NCBI GenBank assembly: GCA_027864655.1 | Contig: JAQAZG010000011.1 | Location: forward strand, 11,256-75,255 | Source of the DNA: Oleispirillum naphthae | GTDB lineage: Bacteria; Pseudomonadota; Alphaproteobacteria; Rhodospirillales; Rhodospirillaceae | Direction: 5' to 3' | DNA length: 64,000 bases | In this document: positions 1 through 7,799 of the stretch, in pieces | Numbering within the stretch: position 1 is the stretch's first letter | How the letters are laid out: each line of letters starts with the position of its first letter | Made by a program: the position numbers and the translations under genes | Notes under the pieces: generated by a model | Databases searched by the model: none | What the model was told of the DNA's origin: nothing | What the model saw: the letters and a program-made list of their open reading frames with translations, nothing else

Positions 1-19
1 GGTACAGTCCCGCCCCTGC

Positions 20-185
20 GCGCCCGTAGCTCAGATGGATAGAGTGTCGGCCTCCGAAGCCGAAGGTCGTGGGTTCGGCGCGTCGGCAACGCCGACGCGC
101 GACGCCGCGAAGCGGCGGTCCGAGGGCGCGCCCGAGGATGAAAACGCGGGCTTGCGCGCGTTTTCACAATCCCGCCGGGCGCACC
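20..185 (+). pseudogene. tRNA-Arg(CCG) copy split in the T loop by a 90-nt insert
   Basis: Bases 20-77 match the intact tRNA-Arg at 253-329 from the acceptor stem to the TTCG of the T loop. Bases 168-182 then match the remaining T stem and acceptor strand (AATCCCGCCGGGCGC). The 3' end reads ACCG instead of GCCA. Bases 78-167 are an insert made of nested hairpins: GCGCGTCGGC/GCCGACGCGC at 78-100, CGCCGC/GCGGCG near 106-117, GGGCGCGCCC, and GAAAACGCG/CGCGTTTTC near 139-165. Known bacterial tRNA introns sit in the anticodon loop and are larger, so I read this as insertion of a mobile palindromic element into one of two tandem tRNA copies. Whether the transcript can still fold or be processed is unknown. 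Confidence 0.75.
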
Positions 186-212
186 GTCGTGCGCCGCGCC
201 GAATTTTAGCCG

Positions 213-241
213 TTGCCGCGGCGGAACGGGATTGGTACAGT
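213..241 (+). promoter_or_regulatory. Promoter of tRNA-Arg(CCG)
   Basis: TTGCCG at 213-218 and TACAGT at 236-241 are separated by 17 bases, a good sigma-70 spacing. The tRNA begins at 253. The same -10 lies at 3-8 for the upstream copy, whose -35 is outside the window. Confidence 0.6.
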
Positions 242-252
242 CCCGCCCCTGC

Positions 253-329
253 GCGCCCGTAGCTCAGATGGATAGAGTGTCGGCCTCCGAAGCCGAAGGT
301 CGTGGGTTCGAATCCCGCCGGGCGCGCCA
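253..329 (+). tRNA. tRNA-Arg, anticodon CCG
   Basis: A complete 77-base cloverleaf. The acceptor strands GCGCCCG and CGGGCGC pair fully. The anticodon stem-loop TCGGC-CTCCGAA-GCCGA gives anticodon CCG, reading CGG (Arg). The T arm is GTGGG-TTCGAAT-CCCGC, the discriminator is G and CCA is genome-encoded at 327-329. It is the functional member of the tandem pair at the left edge of the window. Confidence 0.95.
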
Positions 330-368
330 AAGGCCAAGAGGGGGTCTCCCCCTCTTGGCCTTTGGCGC
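324..368 (+). terminator. 21-bp hairpin overlapping the 3' end of tRNA-Arg
   Basis: Positions 324-344 and 348-368 form a perfect 21-bp stem with a TCT loop. The left arm begins inside the tRNA acceptor end and includes the CCA. No long T run follows, so it may act as a processing or pausing structure as much as a terminator. Confidence 0.6.
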
Positions 369-369
369 A

Positions 370-547
370 TCCGGTGAGGCCGAGAGCCCGCCGGGTTCGG
401 CGCGGCGGCTCCGCCGCCGCGGACGCCGGGCGCATGCGGGAACGGAGGAAGCCCCTTCCCGAGGATGGAGACGCGGGGCCAACCCGCGTTTCCATGCCCC
501 GGCCGGGAGCGGCTGGGCGGAGCCGCCGCGCGGTTTTTTCTGGCCGC
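370..547. repeat. Palindrome-rich spacer related to the tRNA insert
   Basis: This spacer between tRNA-Arg and the end of the dehydratase gene contains GGCGCGGCGGC...GCCGCCGCG, then CCCGAGGATGGAGACGCGG with a facing CCGCGTTTCCAT. The same order of motifs (GTTCGGCGCG, CCGAGGATG-A-AACGCGG, CGCGTTTTCA) is seen in the insert at 78-167, so both look like members of one palindromic repeat family. A GCGG...GCCGC hairpin followed by TTTTTT ends near 540 and could terminate rightward transcription. Confidence 0.5.
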
Positions 548-1693
548 CTAGACGTAGCAGGGGCCATCGATCAGCGGGTGGGCATCGACGAATGCCTCGT
601 CGATGTCGAGGCCGAGGCCCGGCCCCTCCGGCGGGCGCACGCAGCCGTTCTCGTCCAGCCGGTCGGCGGTGCCGCCCAGGTGGTCGCGGAAGGGGTTGTG
701 CCGCGCCACATCCGCCTCGAAGTAGCCGGGGTTGTCCACTGCGGCGAGCATGTGGATCGAGGCCGCGATGTTGATCGCGGTGGCGGAGGTGTGCGGGTCG
801 AAAGGAATCTTCCAGGCCGAGCACATCGCCGCGATGCGCATGAGTTCGGTGACGCCGCCCGCCTTCGAGGCGTCGGGCTGGGCGATGCGGACCGCGCCGT
901 CCTCGATCAGACGGGTGAACTCGAAGCGGGTGTAGTGGTTCTCGCCCGCGGCCAGGGGGATGGTGGTGCGCGTCGCGGCGTCGCGGTAGAGGCGGTAATC
1001 GTGCGGCGTGAACGGCTCTTCCAGCCAGCCGATCATGCACTCCTCGAAGGCGGGGACGACGCGGCGGAAGTCGTCCAGGCTGTAGTTGGTGTTGGCGTCC
1101 ACCAGGATGTCGATGTCGGCGCCGACGGCGTCGCGCACCGTGCGCACCCGCGCGACGTCGCGCGCCGGGGTGTCGCCGCAGCGCAGCTTGAGCGCGCGGT
1201 AGCCGCGCGCCACGTAGGACTGCGCCTCCTCGGCAAGCTGCTGCGGGGATTGCTGCCAGCCGAGGGAGATGCCGCCCGCATAGGCCTTCACCGGCCGCGC
1301 CGCGCCGCCCAGCAGGCGATAGAGCGGCCAGCCCGCCGCCTTGCCGCGGATGTCCCACAGCGCGATGTCGAGACCGGAAAGCGCCATGGCCGCCGCGGTG
1401 CCCATGCCGTGGCTGGCGAGCTGCATCTTGTGCACCCGCTGCCACACCGCGACCACCTCGAGGGCGTTCATGCCCACCACCAGTTCGCGGATCGTCGTGT
1501 CGATCAGCTTGGCGACGGCGCCGGGGCAGCGGCCGTGGTGCGCCTCGCCCCAGCCGACGATGCCCTCGTCGGTTTCCACCTTGACCAGCACGGCGTCGCG
1601 CTTGACGGCGCGGCCGATGCCCAGGGTGACGTTCTGGCCTTCCGGCACGCGGTAGGAAACCGGTTTTGCGGTAACGGATGTGATCTTCATCAT
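548..1693 (-). CDS. Mandelate racemase/muconate lactonizing enzyme family protein
   Basis: Enolase-superfamily enzyme, 381 aa from the ATG at 1693; a GGAAGG lies just upstream of two consecutive ATGs. These enzymes abstract a proton alpha to a carboxylate to dehydrate or racemise hydroxyacids. The capping domain is followed by the barrel: K169-L-R171 (first catalytic Lys kept, second position Arg instead of the common Lys), metal ligands D199, E225 and E251, and the D274/H301 dyad typical of the mandelate racemase subgroup. It is the last gene of a leftward gntR-tctC-tctB-tctA cluster, so its substrate is probably the hydroxy- or sugar acid imported by that transporter. The exact substrate cannot be told from sequence. 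Confidence 0.85.
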   Translation of the reverse strand: MMKITSVTAKPVSYRVPEGQNVTLGIGRAVKRDAVLVKVETDEGIVGWGEAHHGRCPGAVAKLIDTTIRELVVGMNALEVVAVWQRVHKMQLASHGMGTAAAMALSGLDIALWDIRGKAAGWPLYRLLGGAARPVKAYAGGISLGWQQSPQQLAEEAQSYVARGYRALKLRCGDTPARDVARVRTVRDAVGADIDILVDANTNYSLDDFRRVVPAFEECMIGWLEEPFTPHDYRLYRDAATRTTIPLAAGENHYTRFEFTRLIEDGAVRIAQPDASKAGGVTELMRIAAMCSAWKIPFDPHTSATAINIAASIHMLAAVDNPGYFEADVARHNPFRDHLGGTADRLDENGCVRPPEGPGLGLDIDEAFVDAHPLIDGPCYV

Positions 1694-1743
1694 GGTCCTT
1701 CCAGGATACGCAGGTGGGTAAGAGGCCGGCCGGGGCGAGTCCG

Positions 1744-3240
1744 TCATCCGGCGGAGGCATGCCGCGGTTTCCTCGCCGATCCCTTGCCGCGCACGAAGAA
1801 CAGCACCGATGCCGCGGCGAGCGCCAGGCAGCCCATGGTGAACGGCCGGGTCAGCAGGGTGGCGGGGGCGGTATGGAAAAGCAGGACGCTCATGCGCAGG
1901 TTGGATTCGAGGATCGGCCCGAGAACCAGGCCGAGGACGATGGGCGCGATGGGATAGCTAACGCGGCTCAGCAGGTATCCGACGCCGCCGAGGATCAGCA
2001 TGATCCAGACGTCGGACAGCGACGTGGACAGGCTGTAGGTGCCGAGGCAGCAGAAAACCAGGAGCAGCGGCACGATGTACTTCGTCGGGATGCCGGATAT
2101 CTTGGTGTAGTACTTCAGCGTCGCCATCTGGAACACGAACATGATGATGTTCGAGATGAAGAAGGCGATGAAGATCCCGTAGACGACGTCCGGAGAGTCG
2201 ACCACGAACATCGGGCCGGGGATCAGGCCGTGGATCATCAGGCCGCCGAGAAGCACGGCGGTCACCGCGTCGCCGGGAATGCCGAGGACGATCATCGGCA
2301 CCAGGGCGCCGCCGGTGGTGGCGTTGTTGCAGCATTCGGAGGCGGCCACCCCCTCGATGCAGCCGGTGCCGAACTCCTCCGGCGTCTTGGAAATCGCCTT
2401 CGCCGCGTCGTAGGAGATGAAGCAGGCGATCGCCGCGCCGGAACCGGGCAGGATGCCGATCAGGGTGCCGATCAGGGAGGAGGACACCAAGGTGCGGCCG
2501 ATGCGGCGGATATCCGCCCATCGCAGCAGCATGCGGCTGATTCCGGCGTCGAAGACCTGGGTTTCCGCGCAATAGCGGGCGGCCTCCTGCAGCAGCGGCG
2601 GCAGGGCGAACAGGCCGATCAGGGCGGGCATCAGGGGAATGCCGCGCAACAGGGCGATGCTGTCGAAGGTGTAGCGCGGCTGGCTGGTGATCGGGTCCGG
2701 CCCGATGCAGGAGATCAGGATGCCGAGGCAGGCGGCCCACACCCCCTTGGCGATCGAGCCGCCGGAGGCGCCGGCGACCAGGGTGAGGCCGAGCACCGAG
2801 AAGGCGAAGTATTCCGACGGGCCGAATTCGAGGGCGAGGCGGGCGAGCGGCGGCGCCACGGTGGCGAGGATGACCGCGCTGACGGTGCCGCCGACGAAGG
2901 AGGTGAACACCGCGGTGGTCAGGGCGCGGCCGGACTCGCCCTTGCGGGTCATCGGGTAGCCGTCGAACATCGTCACGAAATTCGAGGGCGTTCCGGGGAT
3001 TCCCAGCAGGATCGAGGAAAACGCGCCGCCGGAATAGCCGCCGACGTAGACCCCGAGCAGCAGCCCCATGCCCATCAGGGGCGGCATGGTGAAGGTGAAC
3101 GGGATGAGCAGGCCGATCGCCATGGTTGCGGTCAACCCCGGGATCGCGCCGATGAACGTCCCCAGGATCACGCCCGCCGCGATCGCCGCCAGAACCCCGA
3201 ACTGCATGACCAAACCCAACCCGGCGAGCCAGTCTTCCAT
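1744..3240 (-). CDS. tctA: Tripartite tricarboxylate transporter, large membrane subunit TctA
   Basis: 498 aa, the usual TctA length, with about 12 hydrophobic segments and family-typical stretches such as GAIPGLTATMAIGLLIPFTF near residue 30, GIPGTPSN near 100 and a second GILPGSGAAIACF repeat mid-protein. It forms the inner-membrane channel of a secondary, binding-protein-dependent importer for di- and tricarboxylates and related acids. GGGAGGGG precedes the ATG. It lies between tctB and the mandelate racemase-like gene on the same strand, with a 50-base gap to the latter, and probably shares their transcript. Confidence 0.93.
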   Translation of the reverse strand: MEDWLAGLGLVMQFGVLAAIAAGVILGTFIGAIPGLTATMAIGLLIPFTFTMPPLMGMGLLLGVYVGGYSGGAFSSILLGIPGTPSNFVTMFDGYPMTRKGESGRALTTAVFTSFVGGTVSAVILATVAPPLARLALEFGPSEYFAFSVLGLTLVAGASGGSIAKGVWAACLGILISCIGPDPITSQPRYTFDSIALLRGIPLMPALIGLFALPPLLQEAARYCAETQVFDAGISRMLLRWADIRRIGRTLVSSSLIGTLIGILPGSGAAIACFISYDAAKAISKTPEEFGTGCIEGVAASECCNNATTGGALVPMIVLGIPGDAVTAVLLGGLMIHGLIPGPMFVVDSPDVVYGIFIAFFISNIIMFVFQMATLKYYTKISGIPTKYIVPLLLVFCCLGTYSLSTSLSDVWIMLILGGVGYLLSRVSYPIAPIVLGLVLGPILESNLRMSVLLFHTAPATLLTRPFTMGCLALAAASVLFFVRGKGSARKPRHASAG

Positions 3241-3280
3241 GGCGTCCCCTCCCGTTGCGCGGCGTGCGCGCGTGAAATCG

Positions 3281-3748
3281 TCAGAACAAAAGGGCTCCGC
3301 GCGTCGGCATCTTCAGGATCACCGCGAACATGAAGTAGCAGAGCGCCGATGCGAACACGGAGAACGCCGCGTTGCGTGCCCAGTTCTTCCGGAAGTCGGT
3401 TTCGAGAATGGCGGTATTCGCGAAGATGAAGACCAGCACGGAGACCGCGAGGCCGACCTTCACTACGGAGAGGGCGAACAGCGCCGCGACGGCGACGCAG
3501 GCGGCCTGCACGGGGACGAGAATCGCCTTCTCTCGCGTTCGCGCGCCCGCGCGGCGCAGGGCGGCGGTGTCCCGCGCGAGGATGAGGCCGCCGACCAGCA
3601 GCATCACGCCGAGCACGATGAACGGCACGAAATCGATGCCGCAGGACACCCCGGAAGCCTCCTTGGGCAACTGCAGCGTCAGGTATAGCGCGGTCAGGAC
3701 GAAAACCGCGGTCACGACGCCGGACACGACTTTGGAAATCATGGCCAT
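3281..3748 (-). CDS. tctB: Tripartite tricarboxylate transporter, small membrane subunit TctB
   Basis: 155 aa with four predicted membrane segments (about residues 1-25, 40-60, 80-115 and 125-150), as expected for TctB, the poorly conserved partner of TctA. It sits between tctC and tctA in the same orientation, and the assignment rests on hydropathy plus this position. Starts at either of two close ATGs (MAM) are possible. Confidence 0.85.
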   Translation of the reverse strand: MAMISKVVSGVVTAVFVLTALYLTLQLPKEASGVSCGIDFVPFIVLGVMLLVGGLILARDTAALRRAGARTREKAILVPVQAACVAVAALFALSVVKVGLAVSVLVFIFANTAILETDFRKNWARNAAFSVFASALCYFMFAVILKMPTRGALLF

Positions 3749-3805
3749 CCTCCCTCGGGGCGGGGGCCGCCCGGAGTCCTCCTCCGGGCGGTTCCGTGGA
3801 CACGC

Positions 3806-4759
3806 CTACTTTTGGGCTTCCTTGGCGATCTCGGCCATTTCCGAGAACAGCACGCCGATCTGTTTGTCGAGGGCCGCACCGGAACGGAAATCGATGGTGA
3901 TTTTCATCTTGTCGGTGTGGTCCTTGAAGGACTGCGCGGCGGCGGCCTTCTTGAAAATCGCGACCAGCTCCGCCTTGACGTCGGCGGCCAGGCCCTTGGG
4001 CGCGGCGATCCAGCGGCTGTCGTCCCAGGCGAAGTCGATGCCCTGTTCCTTGAAGGTCGGCACGTCGGGGATGTCGGGGGAGCGCGTATCGGTGACCGCG
4101 CCGAGGACGCGCACCTGCTTGGCCTTCATCTGCGAGACGAATTCCGAGGGATGCATGCTGGCGATGGAGACGTGGCCGCCCAGCATCGCCGTCTTGGCGA
4201 GCGCGTTGCCGCCGAACGGCACCACCGTCATCTTGATGTTGCCGCGCTTCTCGATGCCGAGAGCGGTCATGTGGGCGAGGGTGCCGGCCCCGCCGACGCC
4301 GATCGTCACCACGCCCGGGTTGGCCTTGGCGAAGGCCACGACGTCGCGCATGTCCTTCCACGGGGAACTCGCCTTGACCACGAAGCACAGAGGTTCCGAG
4401 GTGATGTTGGCGATGTGGTCGAAGGCGGTCTGGTCGAACTTCACCATGCCGAGCTTGCTCGCCACGGCGAAGGCGGAGGGAACCAGGACCAGGGTGTAGC
4501 CGTCGGGCTTGTAGGTCAGCGCCTCGGTGAGGCCGACGGCGCTGCCGCCGCCCGACTTGTTGACGATGACCAGCGGCTGCCCGGTGATCTTCTGGAACGG
4601 TTCGGCCAGGCCGCGGGCGATGATGTCGGTCGATCCGCCGGGGCTGTAGGGGACGATCAGGGTGACCGGCGCGTTCGGGAACTTGGCCTCGGCCGCAGCC
4701 GGCAAGGTCAGGGGCAGAAGGGCCATGACCGCGGTACAAATCCATCGCTTGGCATGCAT
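3806..4759 (-). CDS. tctC: Tripartite tricarboxylate transporter, periplasmic binding protein TctC
   Basis: 317 aa. An N-terminal signal peptide (residues 1 to about 26, ending AAAEA) precedes the Bug/TctC fold: the KFPNAPVTLIVPYSPGGSTDIIAR opening is the family hallmark, and the first ligand loop carries the GGSTD motif. The protein captures a carboxylate in the periplasm and delivers it to TctAB. A GGGAGG ribosome site lies before the ATG. It is the first transporter gene after the gntR regulator. Confidence 0.93.
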   Translation of the reverse strand: MHAKRWICTAVMALLPLTLPAAAEAKFPNAPVTLIVPYSPGGSTDIIARGLAEPFQKITGQPLVIVNKSGGGSAVGLTEALTYKPDGYTLVLVPSAFAVASKLGMVKFDQTAFDHIANITSEPLCFVVKASSPWKDMRDVVAFAKANPGVVTIGVGGAGTLAHMTALGIEKRGNIKMTVVPFGGNALAKTAMLGGHVSIASMHPSEFVSQMKAKQVRVLGAVTDTRSPDIPDVPTFKEQGIDFAWDDSRWIAAPKGLAADVKAELVAIFKKAAAAQSFKDHTDKMKITIDFRSGAALDKQIGVLFSEMAEIAKEAQK

Positions 4760-4803
4760 TTCTTCATTCCTCCCTTGGTATATGTTTGTTTTTACATACC
4801 TTT

Positions 4804-5454
4804 TTATTTTTTGCTTTTGACCTTCTTCCAGGTCTGACGGGCGTTGTCCTTATGCTCCTTGAACAACCGGTTGGAGAGCTCTCCGTCGCGCGCCCGCAAC
4901 GACGCGACGATGCGCACATGCGCATCGAAGGATTCGCGGATCTTGTCGGGGTTTAGGGCGAAGACGGCGCGTTCCTGCGGCGTCTCGGACTGCAACTGGT
5001 GGACGATGCGCTGCAGCACCGGGTTGCCGCACTTGCGCAAGATGAACGCGTGGAAGGTCTGGTCGAGGTGGGCATAGGCGGGGACGTCGTTGGCCTCGAC
5101 GGTTTCCCGCATGTCGTCGAGCATGCGCTCGAGAATCCAGAAATCCTCGTCGTCGAGATATGCCGCGGCCATCGCCGTCGCCGCGCCCTCGAGAATCTGG
5201 CGGACCTGGAACACGCCGTCCTGTTCGGAGTATTTCGGCACCGCGACCGAGAATCCGGCGTGCGGCCGGTTCTCGACCAGGCCCTCCGCCTCGAGCGCCT
5301 TCAGTGCCTCGCGCACCGGGATCTCGCTGACCTGGGCTTCCTGCGCCAGCCTGCAAATGGTGAGCTTCTGGCCGGGCAGATAGATGCCCTCCATGATCCG
5401 GCTGCGCAATTGCTCGAAAACAAGGCCGCTTTTGGTTTGAAACAGCATCGCCAT
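4804..5454 (-). CDS. GntR family (FadR/FCD type) transcriptional regulator
   Basis: About 216 aa. A winged helix-turn-helix occupies roughly residues 1-70 (VFEQLRSRIMEGIYLPGQKL, then SEIPVREALKALEAEG), followed by an all-helical FCD ligand domain. The frame is open to an ATG at 5475, but that codon lies inside a strong palindrome and has no ribosome site. I prefer the ATGs at 5454 or 5448, which follow GGGTGG. It is first in a cluster with tctCBA and a mandelate racemase-like enzyme and probably represses that cluster until its hydroxyacid inducer is bound. Confidence 0.85.
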   Translation of the reverse strand: MAMLFQTKSGLVFEQLRSRIMEGIYLPGQKLTICRLAQEAQVSEIPVREALKALEAEGLVENRPHAGFSVAVPKYSEQDGVFQVRQILEGAATAMAAAYLDDEDFWILERMLDDMRETVEANDVPAYAHLDQTFHAFILRKCGNPVLQRIVHQLQSETPQERAVFALNPDKIRESFDAHVRIVASLRARDGELSNRLFKEHKDNARQTWKKVKSKK

Positions 5455-5469
5455 CCACCCGGGTTTCAA

Positions 5470-5497
5470 AATCATATATCATATATGATATACGATT
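5470..5497. promoter_or_regulatory. Palindromic operator candidate at the gntR start
   Basis: The core ATATCATATATGATAT (5476-5491) is a perfect palindrome and extends to 28 bases with one mismatched pair. It is an AT island in GC-rich DNA, directly upstream of the preferred gntR start. It overlaps plausible -10 sequences, which fits autorepression of gntR and the downstream tct genes. Confidence 0.6.
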
Positions 5498-5611
5498 TCA
5501 ACGCCGATGCCGAGAGCGAAACGCAGCGCGCCGCCGCTCCCGGGGCGGGAGGGCGGCGCGGACGGAACCGGAGGGCGCACAGGCCCTCCGCAGCGTGTCA
5601 GGAGTCGGCGG

Positions 5612-6919
5612 TCACATCAGGAAGGTGACGGCGACATAACCCGCGCTCATCGCCAGGAAGAAGGCGAGGCCCGCCCAGCTGAGGAGGGTGAGGATCGGGC
5701 CGGGGCGCATCTGCACGGGCACGTTGTCGCCCTTCATCACCTTGAAGTTGATGTAGGCGAGCACCGGCGAGGTGAGGAACGAGACGATCGAGGCGAACGC
5801 CAGCATCTGCATCAGGTTCTTGACGAAGAACAGGATCACCCCCGCGCCGATGACCACCGACAGCACGATGCAGAGGTTCTGGATCTGGCGGAAGCGCTCG
5901 GCCTTGAGGTCGCCGATGATGACGCACGCCGCGGCGAGCGAGCGCGGATAGCCGTCCTGCACGGTCAGCGCGGTGCTGAACATGGTGACGAAGGCGGCGG
6001 TGAGGATGAGGCTGCGCGACCACGGGCCGATGGTTTCGGCATAGAGGTTGACGAACTGCTTGGAGAAGCCGACTCCGCCCGCGGAGAACTTCACGCCGGT
6101 GCCGTGCATCACCAGGGCGCCGAGCGCGACGAACAGCACGGCGAGCACGATGCACGCGCCGTAGCCGATGAGGAAGTCCACGGTGTTCTCGCGCGGCGTC
6201 GGGGAGTATCCGGTCTGGCGCTTGCGGCTGATCATCCAGAGGGAAGACCACGCGGTCATGTCCACCGGCGCGGGCATCCAGCCGAGCAGCATCACCAGGA
6301 AGGGCAGGGTGGCCCAGGTCCACGGGTCGGGCGCAACGAAGCCCGGCGCGGTGGCCGCCGGATGCGCGGCGGCGAGGATCACCGCGGCGACGGTGCATAT
6401 CGTCAGCACCGCGATGATCACCTTCGACAGGCCGTCGAGCAGGGAATAGCGGCCGAGCAGCAGGATCAGGCCGCACACGGCAAGCACCGCGATGGCGGCG
6501 TGCGGCACCGTGAGCGGCACGAAATCGTAGGTGGCGAGCAGCGCGCCGGAAAGCATCGCCACCGCGGTGATGCTGATGATCCCGGTCATGATGTTGATGC
6601 CGAGGAAGGTGTAGACGTAGCCGATGCCCTGGCGGCGGTAGCCTTCGAGCAGGCTTTCGCCGGTGGCGGCGGCATAGCGGTGGCCGTAGAGGAAGAACGG
6701 GTACTTCAGCACGTTGGCGAGGATCACCAGGCCCATCAGGCTCCAGCCGAATTCCGCTCCGGCGCGGGCGGACCACACCAGGTGCGAGGCGCCGACCGCG
6801 GCGCAGGCCATGAGGATGCCGGGGCCGATCGCCTTCCACAGGTTGCCCTGGGCCTGGGCTTCGTTCTCCGGCGGGGTGTCCTCGGTTTTTTCGTCGATCG
6901 TGGCCGCTACGTCCTGCAC
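5612..6919 (-). CDS. Nramp-related transporter with non-canonical ion site
   Basis: 435 aa from a GTG at 6919, preceded by GGGAGG with 4-base spacing; the open frame upstream of it is probably untranslated. About 11 membrane segments with the Nramp arrangement: GPGILMA opening near residue 32, GGVGFSKQF mid-protein. The metal-binding DPGN of helix 1 is replaced by AVGASHL (residues 41-47), and the helix 6 MPH is replaced by MPAPVDM. It is therefore an Nramp paralogue whose substrate may not be manganese or iron. The nearest gene, a LysE exporter, is on the same strand 127 bases upstream. Function uncertain. Confidence 0.8.
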   Translation of the reverse strand: MQDVAATIDEKTEDTPPENEAQAQGNLWKAIGPGILMACAAVGASHLVWSARAGAEFGWSLMGLVILANVLKYPFFLYGHRYAAATGESLLEGYRRQGIGYVYTFLGINIMTGIISITAVAMLSGALLATYDFVPLTVPHAAIAVLAVCGLILLLGRYSLLDGLSKVIIAVLTICTVAAVILAAAHPAATAPGFVAPDPWTWATLPFLVMLLGWMPAPVDMTAWSSLWMISRKRQTGYSPTPRENTVDFLIGYGACIVLAVLFVALGALVMHGTGVKFSAGGVGFSKQFVNLYAETIGPWSRSLILTAAFVTMFSTALTVQDGYPRSLAAACVIIGDLKAERFRQIQNLCIVLSVVIGAGVILFFVKNLMQMLAFASIVSFLTSPVLAYINFKVMKGDNVPVQMRPGPILTLLSWAGLAFFLAMSAGYVAVTFLM

Positions 6920-7046
6920 GGTGCCTCCCGGAATATCCTTATGCGTTGGCCTTGCCGGGCGGGACCCGGGAAACGCGCAATCTAGCGGCTTCGCGGCGGC
7001 CTGTCGCCGGTTTATCGGCGCGCGCGGGCAAAAAATTGGAGGCGTT

Positions 7047-7655
7047 CTATTTCCGCAGGGCGATTTCCAGGCCGAAGAACACGAACAGCGCGCCGGAGGC
7101 GCGCTCGATGCCGCGCCGCGCCTTGAGATAGGCGGCCTTGACGCGCGCGAGCCCCAACCCCCAGGCGAGCAGGCCGTACCACGAGCCGGAGATGGCGACC
7201 ATGGTGCACACCGCGGCGATCCCGGCGGAAAGCGGCGCATCCTGCGGCATGGTGGCGGCGAAGATGGTGGCGACGAAGGCGCCGCTCTTGGGGTTGGAGA
7301 GCTGGGTCATCAGGCCGCGGCGGAAGGCGCGGCGGCCCGCGCCGCGGGTCGCCGCGGGCAGGGCGGCGGGATGCTCGCCGCCCTTGAGGATCAGCCGCGC
7401 GCCGAGATAGACGATGTAGCCGCCGCCCGCGAGCTTGAGGCCGAGGTAGACCCACGGCGCGGCGCGGAAGAGAAGCCCGACGCCGAAGAACCCGGCGCTG
7501 CCCCAGACCACGGTGCCGCAGAGGATGCCCGCGACGGTAAGCAGGGATTCGCGGCGGCGCAGGGCCACGGCGGAACTGCCGATCAGCAGCACGTTGGGTC
7601 CCGGCGTCACCACCGCGACGAACCACAGAAGGGCGAAGCTCAGCATCGAGGTCAT
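7047..7655 (-). CDS. LysE/RhtB family amino-acid exporter
   Basis: 202 aa with six hydrophobic segments. The N-terminal PGPNVLLIGSSA region (residues 18-29) is the family signature, and LSNPKSGAFVATIF near residue 118 is the second conserved loop. LysE/RhtB proteins export amino acids or related small molecules across the inner membrane using proton-motive force. The substrate cannot be assigned. It is transcribed leftward, divergent from the enoyl-CoA hydratase gene. Confidence 0.88.
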   Translation of the reverse strand: MTSMLSFALLWFVAVVTPGPNVLLIGSSAVALRRRESLLTVAGILCGTVVWGSAGFFGVGLLFRAAPWVYLGLKLAGGGYIVYLGARLILKGGEHPAALPAATRGAGRRAFRRGLMTQLSNPKSGAFVATIFAATMPQDAPLSAGIAAVCTMVAISGSWYGLLAWGLGLARVKAAYLKARRGIERASGALFVFFGLEIALRK

Positions 7656-7799
7656 GGCCGGGAATCCTTGCGCCGGGGAAAACCGCTCTCCGCTGTGTGC
7701 GCTTGCGCGCGGGCGCGGTCAAGGGAGAAGAAACTCGACAAGGGCGGGGCGGGAGTCCTAGGGTCGGGGGACAGGCGCTTTCACCAAGGGGAACCCGAA

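Larger units (their letters stand above)
1..310 (+). repeat. Tandem direct duplication carrying promoter and tRNA-Arg
   Basis: Positions 1-77 and 234-310 are identical, an offset of 233 bases. The shared block covers a promoter -10 (TACAGT), a short leader and the tRNA-Arg from its first base into the T loop. The first copy meets the window edge, so the duplicated unit may start further left. After the shared block the two copies diverge: copy 2 continues as an intact tRNA, while copy 1 is interrupted by a 90-base palindrome-rich insert and then resumes. Confidence 0.9.

Noticed and set aside
78-167. tRNA intron
   Set aside because: Known bacterial tRNA introns are larger self-splicing types in or near the anticodon loop; this insert is short, in the T loop and made of simple hairpins.
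302-1957. Plus-strand frame opposite the mandelate racemase-like gene
   Set aside because: Antisense shadow; no domain, and the opposite strand has all catalytic residues in order.
7701-7799. Riboswitch or attenuator before the hydratase gene
   Set aside because: No recognisable aptamer or paired terminator structure; plain leader with a ribosome site.
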